This document shows, in pieces, positions 1-7,926 of a DNA stretch of 22,732 nt (the first letter of the stretch is position 1; the number at the start of each line of letters is the position of its first letter). Source of the DNA: Chloroflexota bacterium. Its GTDB lineage: Bacteria > Chloroflexota > Ktedonobacteria > Ktedonobacterales > Ktedonobacteraceae. The position numbers were made by a program, and so were the translations under genes. Location: positions 1 through 22,732 of the forward strand of contig CADDYT010000101.1 of NCBI GenBank assembly GCA_902810755.1, in the 5' to 3' direction. A model generated the notes under the pieces. The model was given only the letters and a program-made list of their open reading frames with translations, was not told the DNA's origin and did no database searches.

Positions 1-18
1 ACTCCATGAATATACAGG

Positions 19-2568
19 TTATCCGGTTTGCAGATGCGTTGTTTGACCGGCAGCGCCATTCTTCCCGTTTACTTGCAGGGGCGCGATTGATTGTGTTTGC
101 CGCGTCGCCGTCTTCCTCAGGCGTCTTTCTGTCGGCCTCCCGGTGCCGTGAATGATCTCCTCGCCAGTTGGATGCGGCACAGGGTGCAGGGCGACCTGAA
201 TGACATCATCCATACGCTCGACCGGAACAAATGTTAGCTCGCGTAGCACCTCGCGCGGCACATCTTCCAGGTCTTTCATATTGCGCTTTGGTAATATAAA
301 CGTTTTAATTCCTGCTCTGTGGGCTGCCAGAACCTTCTCTTTGACGCCGCCGATGGGCAAAACGCGCCCGCGCAGTGTAATTTCGCCCGTCATGGCGACA
401 TCGCGGCGCGCTGCCCGTTTGGAGAGCGCGGAGATCAGGGCGGTTGCCATGGTGATCCCGGCGGACGGACCGTCCTTTGGAATGGAGGCGGAGGGCAGGT
501 GCAGGTGGATATCATATTTCTCGTAGAAGCGACTCTCAAGGCCGAGCTGTCCGGCGCGGGAACGCGCATAGGAGAGCGCAGCCTGCGCCGATTCCTTCAT
601 CACCTCACCCAGTTGCCCGGTGAGCGTGAGCTGGCCGCGTCCTTCCATGATTGTCGCTTCTACGGTGGTCAGGTCGCCGCCGGCGCTGGTCCAGGCGACG
701 CCGGTGGCCACGCCCACCTCATCCTCTTCCTCTGCTTGCCCGAAGAAAAACTTTTGCGGCCCGAGATAATCGGCTATTTTGTCGGCGTTGACCTTTGTTT
801 TTGTGCGCCGCCCATCGGCCACCTTGCGCGCCACTTTGCGCATGACCGTCGCGATTTCTCGTTCCAGATTGCGCACGCCCGCCTCGAAAGTGTATTCGCG
901 GATAATGCGCTGCACGGCCTCGTCGCTGATTTCCAGCCGTGAAGGCTTGAGGCCGTGTTCTTCCATCTGCCGGGGAATCAGGAACTGGCGCGCGATGTGC
1001 AGCTTCTCTTCCTCCGTGTAGCCGGGCAGTTCAATGACCTCCAGCCGGTCGCGTAGAGCGGCAGGGATGGTATGTAGCACATTGGCCGTTGTCAGGAAGA
1101 TGACCTGTGAGAGGTTATAGGGAACTTCCAGGTAGTGATCGGAGAAGGCATGGTTCTGCTCCGGGTCAAGGACTTCCAGCAGCGCGGCTGCCGGGTCGCC
1201 GCGGAAGTCCGCGCCGATCTTATCGATCTCATCGAGGACGAAGAGCGGGTTGGTGGTTCCGGCTGTCTTCATGGTCTGAAGAATGCGGCCCGGTAACGCG
1301 CCGACATAGGTACGCCGATGCCCGCGAATTTCGGCCTCGTCGTGAATGCCGCCCAGCGAGAGGCGCACGAACTTGCGATTCAGTGCCTGCGCGATGGAGC
1401 GGCCAAGCGAGGTCTTGCCCACGCCTGGCGGTCCCACAAAGCAGAGAATAGGGCTGCGCATCGTGGTGGAAAGCTTGCGCACAGCGATATATTCCAGGAT
1501 GCGCTCTTTGACCTTTGGCAGCCCGTAGTGGTTCTCTTCAAGGATGGCGGCGGCTTCACGCACATCGAGACGGTCAACGGTGGCCTTGCGCCAGGGCAGG
1601 CAGACGAGCCAGTCCAGATAGGTGCGCAGGATGCCGCTGTCGGGGGCCATAGAGGGCATGGCGTTCAGCCGTTCGAGTTCTTTGTAGGCCCGCACCTTCA
1701 CCTCTTCGGGCATGCCGCTGGCTTCAATCTTCTCGCGCAGTTCCGCGCTCTCGCGCATCGCCGGGTCGCCCTCACTCAATTCGCGCTGGATGACCTTCAA
1801 CTGCTCGCGCAGGAAAAATTCGCGCTGTGTCTTATCAACCTCTTGCTGCACCTGGCTGTGGATGCGATTCTCGATTTCCAGGATGTCCAGCTCTTTTGAG
1901 AGCAGGATGCTCACCCTTTGCAGGCGCTGTTCAACATTGCACATTTCGAGCAGTGCCTGGCGGGCGGTGACAGGAATATCAAGCGTGGAGACGATGAAGT
2001 CGGCCAGCCAGCCGGGTTGAGCAATATTCATAGCTGTAATATAGGCTTCGTCGGGCAAATTCGCGTTCAGCGCCGCGCATTTTTCATAGAGGGCCAGCGT
2101 GGCCCGCATCAACGCTTCCAGGGCGAGTGACGCTTCTACCTCTTCCTGTACCGGCTCTACGCGGACACGCGCAAAGGGTTCCTTTTGCGTGTAAGCAATT
2201 CGGCGCAGGCGGCGCTGACCACGCAGCAAGATGGTGGTGCTGCCATCCGGCATCTTGAGCTGGCGATCAATCGTGCATTCCACTCCCATGACATAGACAT
2301 CGTCGGGGCCGGGGTCTTCGATATCTTCCTGCAGTTGTGTGACCACAAAAAGGCCGCACTTTTTGCTCACCGCCTCTTCGATGGCCCTCAGCGATGGCTC
2401 GCGTCCTACCATCAGCGGCACAACGACATTGGGAAAGAGAACAGTACTGCGTACAGGCAGCATGGGGAGTTCCAATGGCTCCCCTCTCTGTTCTGCCACC
2501 ATCGCTCTATCTTGCGCGGTGCTTTCTTGCTCCTGTCCTGTAATTTCGACTTCGGGCGCCTGTTTCAT
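19..2568 (-). CDS. lon: ATP-dependent protease La (Lon, LonA type)
   Basis: Soluble AAA+ serine protease that degrades misfolded and regulatory proteins in the cytoplasm. With the ATG at 2568 the protein is 849 aa. The N-terminal substrate-binding domain begins with [13 protein letters not shown] near residue 34. The AAA+ module has Walker A GPPGVGKT (about 379-386) and Walker B LFVLDEID (DE about 446-447). The C-terminal protease domain has the catalytic Ser in KDGPSAG (S702) and the Lys in GGVKEK (K745), 43 residues apart as in E. coli Lon. The frame is open further upstream, to an ATG at 2616 and a TTG at 2643. However, a TTGCCT-N17-TATAAT promoter occupies 2615-2643, so I take the ATG at 2568 even though its Shine-Dalgarno is weak. 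The C-terminal tail of about 50 residues after the protease domain is basic and low-complexity. The family call is very sure; the exact start is not. Confidence 0.97.
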   Translation of the reverse strand: MKQAPEVEITGQEQESTAQDRAMVAEQRGEPLELPMLPVRSTVLFPNVVVPLMVGREPSLRAIEEAVSKKCGLFVVTQLQEDIEDPGPDDVYVMGVECTIDRQLKMPDGSTTILLRGQRRLRRIAYTQKEPFARVRVEPVQEEVEASLALEALMRATLALYEKCAALNANLPDEAYITAMNIAQPGWLADFIVSTLDIPVTARQALLEMCNVEQRLQRVSILLSKELDILEIENRIHSQVQQEVDKTQREFFLREQLKVIQRELSEGDPAMRESAELREKIEASGMPEEVKVRAYKELERLNAMPSMAPDSGILRTYLDWLVCLPWRKATVDRLDVREAAAILEENHYGLPKVKERILEYIAVRKLSTTMRSPILCFVGPPGVGKTSLGRSIAQALNRKFVRLSLGGIHDEAEIRGHRRTYVGALPGRILQTMKTAGTTNPLFVLDEIDKIGADFRGDPAAALLEVLDPEQNHAFSDHYLEVPYNLSQVIFLTTANVLHTIPAALRDRLEVIELPGYTEEEKLHIARQFLIPRQMEEHGLKPSRLEISDEAVQRIIREYTFEAGVRNLEREIATVMRKVARKVADGRRTKTKVNADKIADYLGPQKFFFGQAEEEDEVGVATGVAWTSAGGDLTTVEATIMEGRGQLTLTGQLGEVMKESAQAALSYARSRAGQLGLESRFYEKYDIHLHLPSASIPKDGPSAGITMATALISALSKRAARRDVAMTGEITLRGRVLPIGGVKEKVLAAHRAGIKTFILPKRNMKDLEDVPREVLRELTFVPVERMDDVIQVALHPVPHPTGEEIIHGTGRPTERRLRKTATRQTQSIAPLQVNGKNGAAGQTTHLQTG

Positions 2569-2614
2569 AACTACTCTATCAATCCTTTTCAACGTTTCTA
2601 TCGCACGTTCTCCC

Positions 2615-2643
2615 ATTATAACGAATTTGCACTGCTGAGGCAA
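2615..2643 (-). promoter_or_regulatory. Sigma70-type promoter of lon
   Basis: On the minus strand, TTGCCT (2643-2638), a 17-bp spacer and a perfect TATAAT (2620-2615). Transcription would begin near 2608, which makes the upstream TTG and ATG codons of the lon frame unusable and supports the start at 2568. I see no CIRCE or other heat-shock operator. Confidence 0.6.
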
Positions 2644-2911
2644 CGACTACAGCCCCTTTTTGATATATTCTTCCGCCTGTTACAGTTCTTTTGTATGGCA
2701 GCTGGTGCAGTCAGCGAAGTGGAATGGAGCGGTAAAGAGGTTCGGGCTTTAGTGGGAAACCATCCTCCTCCTATGAGGTATTGTCCATTCCGATTACTTG
2801 TTGCGGTCAATACAGGCAGTGAGCGAAGGAAAGCCAGTTCAATGACGAAATTAGAGGAAAAACAGAGGATTTCCTGTTCTATTCGTATAATCAATCACGG
2901 ACTATGAGTAA
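2644..2911. other. Intergenic stretch with no recognisable gene
   Basis: Between the lon promoter and the permease control region. Open frames here lack a ribosome-binding site and recognisable protein features. I see no hairpin, repeat or strong promoter in this part. Confidence 0.5.
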
Positions 2912-2943
2912 ATTCGCACCTGACAGGCCTGGTACGTGCGAAT
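2912..2943. promoter_or_regulatory. 32-bp interrupted palindrome, candidate operator of the permease promoter
   Basis: Arms ATTCGCAC (2912-2919) and GTGCGAAT (2936-2943) are perfect inverted repeats. The self-complementary core CAGGCCTG (2924-2931) shares exactly the same centre (2927.5). A TATAAT box lies downstream at 2960-2965, putting the dyad centre roughly 44 bp before the expected transcript start. That is a typical activator position. A TTGACA at 2946-2951 is too close to the TATAAT (8 bp) to act as its -35 element. Confidence 0.5.
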
Positions 2944-2959
2944 ATTTGACAGAATGTTG

Positions 2960-2965
2960 TATAAT
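2960..2965 (+). promoter_or_regulatory. -10 box (TATAAT) for the permease leader transcript
   Basis: Perfect TATAAT without a good -35 hexamer at 16-18 bp, in keeping with an activator-dependent promoter using the palindrome just upstream. A transcript from here would enter the terminator at 2992-3018 after about 20 nt. Confidence 0.4.
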
Positions 2966-2991
2966 ATCGCACAAGGTAGATGTATTGCTGG

Positions 2992-3018
2992 GGTAAGCGG
3001 GAGGCGCTTACCTTTTTT
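2992..3018 (+). terminator. Intrinsic terminator early in the permease leader
   Basis: Perfect 8-bp stem GGTAAGCG (2992-2999) / CGCTTACC (3005-3012) with a 5-nt loop, followed at once by six T (3013-3018). No gene ends just upstream on this strand, so it is either an attenuator for the permease or the end of a very short RNA. Confidence 0.7.
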
Positions 3019-3077
3019 GTCTGTTGCATACAGTTTTCTGCAAGCAAGAGAGGAGAAAGGAGGAAATTGCCCGAATA

Positions 3078-3120
3078 GCAGGCGCTGATGTCTGTTCCTG
3101 CCTGGATGAGCAGGCTTTTT
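3078..3120 (+). promoter_or_regulatory. Terminator/antiterminator pair in the permease leader
   Basis: CCTGCCTG (3097-3104) can pair with GCAGGC at 3078-3083 or with an identical GCAGGC at 3110-3115, but not both. The downstream pairing (GCCTG 3100-3104 / CAGGC 3111-3115) is followed by TTTTT (3116-3120) and forms a terminator. The upstream pairing would remove it. This is the usual geometry of transcription attenuation. I could not assign the purine-rich sequence before it (3040-3075) to a known riboswitch class. Confidence 0.45.
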
Positions 3121-3200
3121 AAGAGGGTGAGCCTCGATTCTTGAGATACGGCATGGCTCAAGCAGGTCGTTTTTATTTCATTCAGGGTATGAAGAACACA

Positions 3201-3228
3201 GGTCACCTCTACAGAGTGACCAGAGAGG
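3201..3228 (+). promoter_or_regulatory. Hairpins around the permease Shine-Dalgarno
   Basis: GGTCAC (3201-3206) pairs with GTGACC (3216-3221). Alternatively CCTCT (3206-3210) pairs with AGAGG (3224-3228), which is the Shine-Dalgarno. The two folds compete for C3206, so the site could be opened or masked. Stability has not been calculated. Confidence 0.35.
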
Positions 3229-3237
3229 ATGCATCAT

Positions 3238-4806
3238 ATGGCTTCAACAAGCATACGCGAAGTCACATCCCAGGCTGCGCTCGAAGAAAAGAAGAAACTC
3301 AGAAAAGAGTTTAACTACTTCGACATGATTTTCTACACCCTTTCCGCACTCATTGGCCTCGACACGTTAGGGGCCTTTTCTGCTAATGGCGAGCAAGCCC
3401 TCACCTGGGTAATCATCGCTGCTATCACGTTCCTTCTGCCGTATGGTCTGCTGACCGCCGAGATAGGCAGCACCTTTACCCAGGAGGGCGGGATGTACGA
3501 GTGGTGCAAGCTCGCCGGGGGGCGCTTTTTCGCCGCTATCGGTTCGATGCTCTACTGGGTCTCCAACCCGCTCTGGGTTGGCGGTTCGCTGGCTGTAGGC
3601 GCCATTGCCGCCATCAAACTCCTGTGGTTTGGCAGCCTGAGCTTCAAATTTGGTGGCAGTGTTGTCAGCGACGCCATCGTCGAAATGCTCATTGCCCTGG
3701 TCTTTATCTGGGGGACAACCTGGTGCGCCATCATGTCCTTGAAGTTCGGCAAGTGGCTCTCCGTCTTTGGTTCCTATATCAAACTCAGCCTGCTTGCCGT
3801 CTTTGTGATTCTGGCGCTGGCGTTCATTATCAGCGGCCACTCTCATGGCACGAACCTCAACCCCGCCAACCTCATCCCTTCCAACTTTAGCTTGATTGTC
3901 AGTGTCATCCTGCCGGTGATCATTTTCCAGTTCGTTGGCTTCGAGTTGCAGAATGGAGCCGGTGAAGAGATGCACAATCCACAGCGCGATGTGCCGCGCT
4001 CAATTATTCGTGCCGGCATTGTCGCGGCCCTGGCCTACGCGCTCTTCCTCTTTTTCATCCTCATGGCTCTGCCTAAAGACCAGCTTTCCAACGTTGGCAG
4101 CTTCCTCAGCGCCTTTCAGAGCGTTATCACGGTCATACCTGGCCCGCTCGCTACTGTGTTAGGCTGGTTTGTCGCTCTGGCCTTTGTACTTTCTCTGGCT
4201 TCCAGTGGTGGCACCTGGATCATTGGCGCTGACCGCACGTATGCCATGTCGGCGCTTGACCGTACGGCTCCCATGCTCCTGGGACGTTTCAGCGGCAAAT
4301 ATGGAACTCCCATTGCCGTCAATACCATGTCCGGTATAGTTGCGACTCTGACGATGGCCGCAGCTATTTTAATCTCGTCGTTTTCCGGCGGCACACTGGC
4401 CGCGCTTTTCAGTGTAGTGATCGGGTTCACGATTTCGACAACGACCCTGTCGTACCTCTTCATCTTCCCTACCTACCTGATCCTGCGCTACAAGTATCCC
4501 AATATACGTCGCCCCTATAAAGTTCCCGGCGGCATGGTTGGGGCCTGGATCGTCACCCTCCTGCCGACGGCCTATGCCGCCATTGGCAGCTACTTTATCC
4601 TGATCCCGGCCACCATCAGCGTCAGTGGCATTGACAAGACAACCTATATCATCACCCAGTTTGCGGCTTTAGCGGTCATCTTCGCCCTTGCCGTCGTCTT
4701 CTACATCTGGGGGCATCTGGAGAAGCGCAACCAGGATGTGGTCGTCGAACTGAATCTGGAAACCGATACGGAAACCCAGATCGGCGGCGCGGTCGGCGGC
4801 GACTGA
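3238..4806 (+). CDS. APC-superfamily amino-acid permease
   Basis: Inner-membrane secondary transporter for amino acids or related amines, 522 aa with about 12 hydrophobic segments. Segment 1 carries TLSALIGLDTLGAFSANG in place of the classical GSGIF loop. FTQEGGMYEWCKLAGG after segment 2 and FQFVGFELQNGAGEEMHNPQRDVPRSI around segment 6 are typical of the APC family, in particular its glutamate:GABA-antiporter-like branch. The hydrophilic C-terminus is acidic. GAGAGG (3223-3228) lies 9 nt before the ATG at 3238 and directly abuts another ATG at 3229, so 3238 is preferred. Substrate cannot be read from sequence. The long leader with a dyad, a terminator and an attenuator suggests expression controlled by a metabolite or amino-acid signal. 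Confidence 0.9.
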   Translation: MASTSIREVTSQAALEEKKKLRKEFNYFDMIFYTLSALIGLDTLGAFSANGEQALTWVIIAAITFLLPYGLLTAEIGSTFTQEGGMYEWCKLAGGRFFAAIGSMLYWVSNPLWVGGSLAVGAIAAIKLLWFGSLSFKFGGSVVSDAIVEMLIALVFIWGTTWCAIMSLKFGKWLSVFGSYIKLSLLAVFVILALAFIISGHSHGTNLNPANLIPSNFSLIVSVILPVIIFQFVGFELQNGAGEEMHNPQRDVPRSIIRAGIVAALAYALFLFFILMALPKDQLSNVGSFLSAFQSVITVIPGPLATVLGWFVALAFVLSLASSGGTWIIGADRTYAMSALDRTAPMLLGRFSGKYGTPIAVNTMSGIVATLTMAAAILISSFSGGTLAALFSVVIGFTISTTTLSYLFIFPTYLILRYKYPNIRRPYKVPGGMVGAWIVTLLPTAYAAIGSYFILIPATISVSGIDKTTYIITQFAALAVIFALAVVFYIWGHLEKRNQDVVVELNLETDTETQIGGAVGGD

Positions 4807-4836
4807 TCGCCAGGGGTTGACTGGTCTCGTTTCGGC

Positions 4837-4885
4837 CCCTGTGCTATGCTTGTGAGAGAGACAGAAAAACATGTATAGCACAGGG
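4837..4885 (+). promoter_or_regulatory. 11-bp inverted repeat covering the hydrolase Shine-Dalgarno
   Basis: CCCTGTGCTAT (4837-4847) and ATAGCACAGGG (4875-4885) are perfectly complementary with a 27-nt loop. The right arm contains the AGGG that should bind the ribosome for the ATG at 4893, and AATTTTTA follows it. It may act as terminator for the permease, as translational control for the hydrolase, or as an operator. A weak TTGACT at 4817-4822 has no good -10 partner. Confidence 0.5.
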
Positions 4886-4892
4886 AATTTTT

Positions 4893-5807
4893 ATGGACGT
4901 AAAAGAAAAGAAGCTATCATTGCTTGCCGCCGCTGCGGGCGCGCTGGCGCTGGCTGGCGGAGTGGCGCTGGCCGTGCGAACGTATCGGCGCCCGCGAGAG
5001 ACGATGAACGCAGTTCTGCGTGGCGGGTTATTGCTGGCGGGGGTGCGTGAGGGAACTATCGATGTGGGCCTGCCCATGCATTACTACACGGCGGGAAGAC
5101 GCGGCAGCCCGATCATTCTCATTCATGGCCTCGGCGGCTCCGCCGAAAGTTGGAGCGCCCTTATGCCGCTTTTGAGCAGAGATTTTCTTGTCTATGCCCC
5201 CGATCTGCCGGGCTTTGGCCAGACCCCTGTAGCCCCGGAAGGCGTCTCGGTTGCTACCTATGTTCTCTACCTGGAACGTTTTCTTGATGCGCTGGGCTAT
5301 CCTCGCGCCATTCTCGTCGGCAACTCGCTCGGCGGCTGGATCGCCGCTCGTTTCGCCGTGGAGTATCCTGAGCGGGTTGACCGTCTGTACCTGCTGAATA
5401 GCGCCGGGCTGCTGCGCGAATCGACAAACCCGCCCTACGCGGCTGATCGCGAGGGTGCGCGTCGCATCATGAAGCATCTCTGGGGCTATACGTTGCCTGT
5501 TCCCGGCTTCATTCTCGACGCTATGGTGCGCAACTCACAATCACCGGCCTATAAGCAATTTCTTGAGCAATACAATCCTGCTGAGGAACTCGATAGCGTG
5601 CTGGGGCAGATACAGGCCCCGACGACGATCATCTGGGGCATGCGTGATGGAATATTTCCATTAACTTGCGCTCATGACCTGCATACCGGCATCCCCGGCT
5701 CAGAACTCATCTTTCTACCACGTGTAGGACACATGGCCCAGGTGCAGGCTCCCCTTGCCGTTGCCCGTATCATCCGGCATACTGCCTTGCCTGATGACGC
5801 CTGCTGA
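4893..5807 (+). CDS. Membrane-anchored alpha/beta-hydrolase
   Basis: 304-aa alpha/beta-hydrolase-fold enzyme. An N-terminal hydrophobic helix (about residues 9-28), preceded by lysines and followed by RTYRRPRE, suggests a single-pass anchor rather than a cleaved signal peptide. The oxyanion motif IHGLGG (H78-G82) and nucleophile elbow GNSLGG (S145) are present. The acid lies in WGMRDGIFPL (D252) and the catalytic His in GHMAQVQAP (H280), so the triad is complete. This resembles esterases and haloperoxidase/C-C-hydrolase relatives; the substrate is unknown. It begins 86 bp after the permease stop, and the inverted repeat between them may limit readthrough. Confidence 0.9.
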   Translation: MDVKEKKLSLLAAAAGALALAGGVALAVRTYRRPRETMNAVLRGGLLLAGVREGTIDVGLPMHYYTAGRRGSPIILIHGLGGSAESWSALMPLLSRDFLVYAPDLPGFGQTPVAPEGVSVATYVLYLERFLDALGYPRAILVGNSLGGWIAARFAVEYPERVDRLYLLNSAGLLRESTNPPYAADREGARRIMKHLWGYTLPVPGFILDAMVRNSQSPAYKQFLEQYNPAEELDSVLGQIQAPTTIIWGMRDGIFPLTCAHDLHTGIPGSELIFLPRVGHMAQVQAPLAVARIIRHTALPDDAC

Positions 5808-5878
5808 CCTGTCTGGGCGTTTCACCCTCTCTTTCTGGGAAATATCTGCAACATCGCCTGCTCCCCTTTATAAATACA

Positions 5879-5907
5879 TTGAAAATCGGCGATGTCTGAG
5901 GTATAGT
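5879..5907 (+). promoter_or_regulatory. Promoter of the response-regulator pair
   Basis: TTGAAA (5879-5884), 17-bp spacer, TATAGT (5902-5907). The predicted leader is about 130 nt, ending in two tandem AGAGG Shine-Dalgarno copies just before the ATG at 6043. Confidence 0.55.
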
Positions 5908-6042
5908 ATCTCCAATACGATGCCTGGCTGATAGCTACACATGAGGTTATAGTGGAATTCGTTGGAAAATGTCAAGCATCGTTGTTCTGGCTGTATAGAG
6001 CGCAATCAGATCATGGATATTTCCTGTAAGAGGTAAGAGGTT

Positions 6043-6840
6043 ATGGATGTATTTGTTTTTTCTGCTCTGGGGGTAGAGCAAAAGAGCCTGGCCGATCCAC
6101 TGCGTATCTTTATTATCGATCATCATGAAATTTACCGGCATGGTCTGCGCGACTTGCTGAACAGTACGGAAGAATTTCAGGTGGTCGCGGAATCCGTTCG
6201 GTTTCAGGATGCTGCCCGGCAGGTCGTCAGCTTGCCTGTTGATACGATATTAATCGATCTTGAACTTCCCGATGTGCAGGGGATGGAGGCTCTGCACCGC
6301 ATGCGCGAGCTGGTGCCGTTTCTGCGTATAGTCATTCTGACCGATACTCTGCGCGAGGATCTGTTGCTGGAAGCGATGCTGGTCGGCGCGAACGGCTACC
6401 TGACGCGCGAGCTGGTTGCCACAGATATTGTAGCGGCATTGCGGGGCCTCAAGCGCGGCGAGCTTGCGCTTTCTCCCGCCCTGGCAACAGCGGCCATTCA
6501 CCTGCTGGCGGAGTCTGCACGCGATCTGGATAGCCGCCTGCATACCTATCTGGGCAGTGAGGCGGGAAAGATGCGGGCCTTGCAGTCGAACGCGGCGGAG
6601 GAGGCCAGCGTGTCCGTCGCCCCGCATCCCCTGCTTTCCCTGCTGACTTCTCAGGAGCATCGCGTCTTCCAGTTGATGCGTCAGGGCTTGAGCAATAAGC
6701 AGATTGCCCTGCAACTTTCCATCTCGCCCTTTACGGTAGGCAAGCACGTGCAGCATATCCTGCGCAAACTGGGCGTGGCGAACCGCACGCAGGCTGCATC
6801 GGCAATTGTTGCAGCCCCGGACACAGTCATCGATTGGTAG
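6043..6840 (+). CDS. NarL/LuxR-type response regulator with atypical receiver
   Basis: 265-aa cytoplasmic DNA-binding regulator. The receiver (about residues 20-135) has the phosphoacceptor in ILIDLELPD (D72) and the conserved Thr in VILTD (T100). The acidic pair is D26-H27 (IIDHHEIY) where the family has Asp-Asp, and the conserved Lys before the last strand is Arg (GYLTRELV, R122). A linker of about 60 residues leads to a GerE/LuxR helix-turn-helix (about 198-257: LTSQEHRVFQLMRQGLSNKQ, then IALQLSISPFTVGKHVQHIL). The altered Mg2+/Lys pocket suggests phosphorylation may be weak or not required. The next gene is another response regulator 26 bp downstream; no sensor kinase is in the window. 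Confidence 0.92.
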   Translation: MDVFVFSALGVEQKSLADPLRIFIIDHHEIYRHGLRDLLNSTEEFQVVAESVRFQDAARQVVSLPVDTILIDLELPDVQGMEALHRMRELVPFLRIVILTDTLREDLLLEAMLVGANGYLTRELVATDIVAALRGLKRGELALSPALATAAIHLLAESARDLDSRLHTYLGSEAGKMRALQSNAAEEASVSVAPHPLLSLLTSQEHRVFQLMRQGLSNKQIALQLSISPFTVGKHVQHILRKLGVANRTQAASAIVAAPDTVIDW

Positions 6841-6866
6841 GCAGCCAGAGGTAGGGAGGCTTGCAT

Positions 6867-7571
6867 GTGAAACTGCTGTTTATCGATACGGACCACGAAC
6901 TGATCACGATGGTTGGTGGCTGGCTGAGGACACTGGGCTACCAGGTTCATTGCGCTTTCACTATTGAGCAGGCAAAATCTGCATGGTATAAGCAACAGCC
7001 AGACCTGGTGATTATCGATGCATGCTTCGGCGAGGGTAGCACGCTGTCACTCTGCCGTGAGATGCGCAGCAAGCATGACGCGCTGGTGATGGTTGTGGCG
7101 AATAGCAAGAGCATCGACGAAGAGATACGCTGGCTGGAAGCCGGGACAGATGATTTCCTGCGCAAACCCTTTTATCCATCGCAACTGCTGGCTCACATTC
7201 GCACCCTCGGTCGCCGCATGCGCTGGACGCTAGAACATCGTCCCTCCTCAATCATTACAGTTGGCCCTCTACGGGTCGATTCGCTGCATAATGAGGTGAC
7301 AATCAACGGCAAAATGTTGCGTCTGACGCCGACTGAAAGCAAGTTGCTTCACCTGCTGGCGCTCAATGCCAACGATGTCTGTACTTCCAGTCAGATCGTC
7401 TCGTATGTCTGGGGCTATACAGGAGATGCGGATTCCTGCCTGATCAGAGCCCATATCCGCCACTTACGGCAAAAGATCGAACCCGACCCGGCTGCGCCGC
7501 GTTATATCCTGACCATATCCGGCGTTGGCTACACCCTGGCATCCCCTGTCGATGAAGAGATCAGGGTGTAG
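6867..7571 (+). CDS. OmpR/PhoB-type response regulator with atypical receiver
   Basis: 234 aa from GTG 6867, which has GGGAGG (6854-6859) 7 nt upstream; a TTG at 6861 is too close to that site. The receiver begins LLFIDTDHEL, so the second acidic residue is Thr. D50 in VIIDACF is the expected phosphoacceptor, the usual Thr is Ala (MVVANSK), and the Lys is kept (FLRKPF). The C-terminal winged helix (about 130-228) reads LRLTPTESKLLHLLALNAND through to YILTISGVGYTL, typical of the OmpR/PhoB family. It is probably cotranscribed with the LuxR-type regulator and its pocket is altered in a similar way. Target genes are not evident. Confidence 0.92.
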   Translation: MKLLFIDTDHELITMVGGWLRTLGYQVHCAFTIEQAKSAWYKQQPDLVIIDACFGEGSTLSLCREMRSKHDALVMVVANSKSIDEEIRWLEAGTDDFLRKPFYPSQLLAHIRTLGRRMRWTLEHRPSSIITVGPLRVDSLHNEVTINGKMLRLTPTESKLLHLLALNANDVCTSSQIVSYVWGYTGDADSCLIRAHIRHLRQKIEPDPAAPRYILTISGVGYTLASPVDEEIRV

Positions 7572-7642
7572 CCCGGTGCCGGGAAATGGTGTCTATAGAC
7601 GCATAATCCAGAAGGCGTGTGCCTCCGTACCTTAGAAAGGAT

Positions 7643-7732
7643 AAAGGGACAGGATGGGCAGGCGCATGGGTAAGGCTATCGTGATCCTATGGCGACAAAT
7701 GTGTACTCTTTGTCCTATCATCCTGTTCTTTT
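7643..7732 (+). other. Candidate three-way-junction RNA structure
   Basis: The closing stem pairs 7643-7656 with 7719-7732 (14 bp, two G-U). Inside are CATGGG (7665-7670) / CCTATG (7686-7691, one G-U) and GACAAA (7694-7699) / TTTGTC (7709-7714). The closing stem ends in a TTTT run. It lies in the 355-bp gap between the OmpR-type regulator and the cysteine operon, upstream of the operon's promoter, so it is either the regulator's 3' UTR or a separate RNA. No known class is recognised. Confidence 0.35.
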
Positions 7733-7792
7733 CTCTGCTCTTCGGCACAAAGGAATAATTCTCTGTTTGCCGCTGTTCTCATCTGTAGGCGT

Positions 7793-7871
7793 ACTAACAA
7801 AAGATAAGCGTCGAACGTCTCCACCTTCCTCCTTGACAACTGGTAAGAATACAATGTAATCTTTTGTTAGT
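7793..7871. promoter_or_regulatory. 13-bp inverted repeat bracketing the cysteine-operon promoter
   Basis: ACTAACAAAAGAT (7793-7805) and ATCTTTTGTTAGT (7859-7871) are perfect inverted copies 53 bp apart. The promoter lies between and under them. The right copy covers the end of the -10 box and the expected start site. This fits two half-operators or a looping repressor; pairing as an RNA hairpin is also possible. Confidence 0.6.
7833..7860 (+). promoter_or_regulatory. Promoter of the CysO/CysM operon
   Basis: Perfect TTGACA (7833-7838), 16-bp spacer, TGTAAT (7855-7860, five of six matches). Leader of about 60 nt with GAGGTG 7 nt before the ATG at 7927. Confidence 0.65.
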
Positions 7872-7926
7872 TACTTCAGAAATTAAATTGATTTACTTAG
7901 TCAACATTGTTACGAGGTGAACAGAC

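Noticed and set aside
319..942. Long open frame on the strand opposite lon
   Set aside because: It lies wholly within the conserved lon coding region, has no ribosome-binding site and shows no protein-family features.
2569..2643. Upstream TTG (2643) or ATG (2616) as the lon start
   Set aside because: A TTGCCT-N17-TATAAT promoter covers exactly this stretch, the added residues are outside the conserved Lon domain, and there is no Shine-Dalgarno.
3040..3090. SAM (S-box) riboswitch before the permease
   Set aside because: The purine-rich AGAGAGG and TTGCCCGAA words recall the S-box core, but the GGCAACC element and its stems are missing.
3367..3975. Minus-strand open frame inside the permease gene
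   Set aside because: Highly charged shadow frame opposite clear membrane segments; no start signals.
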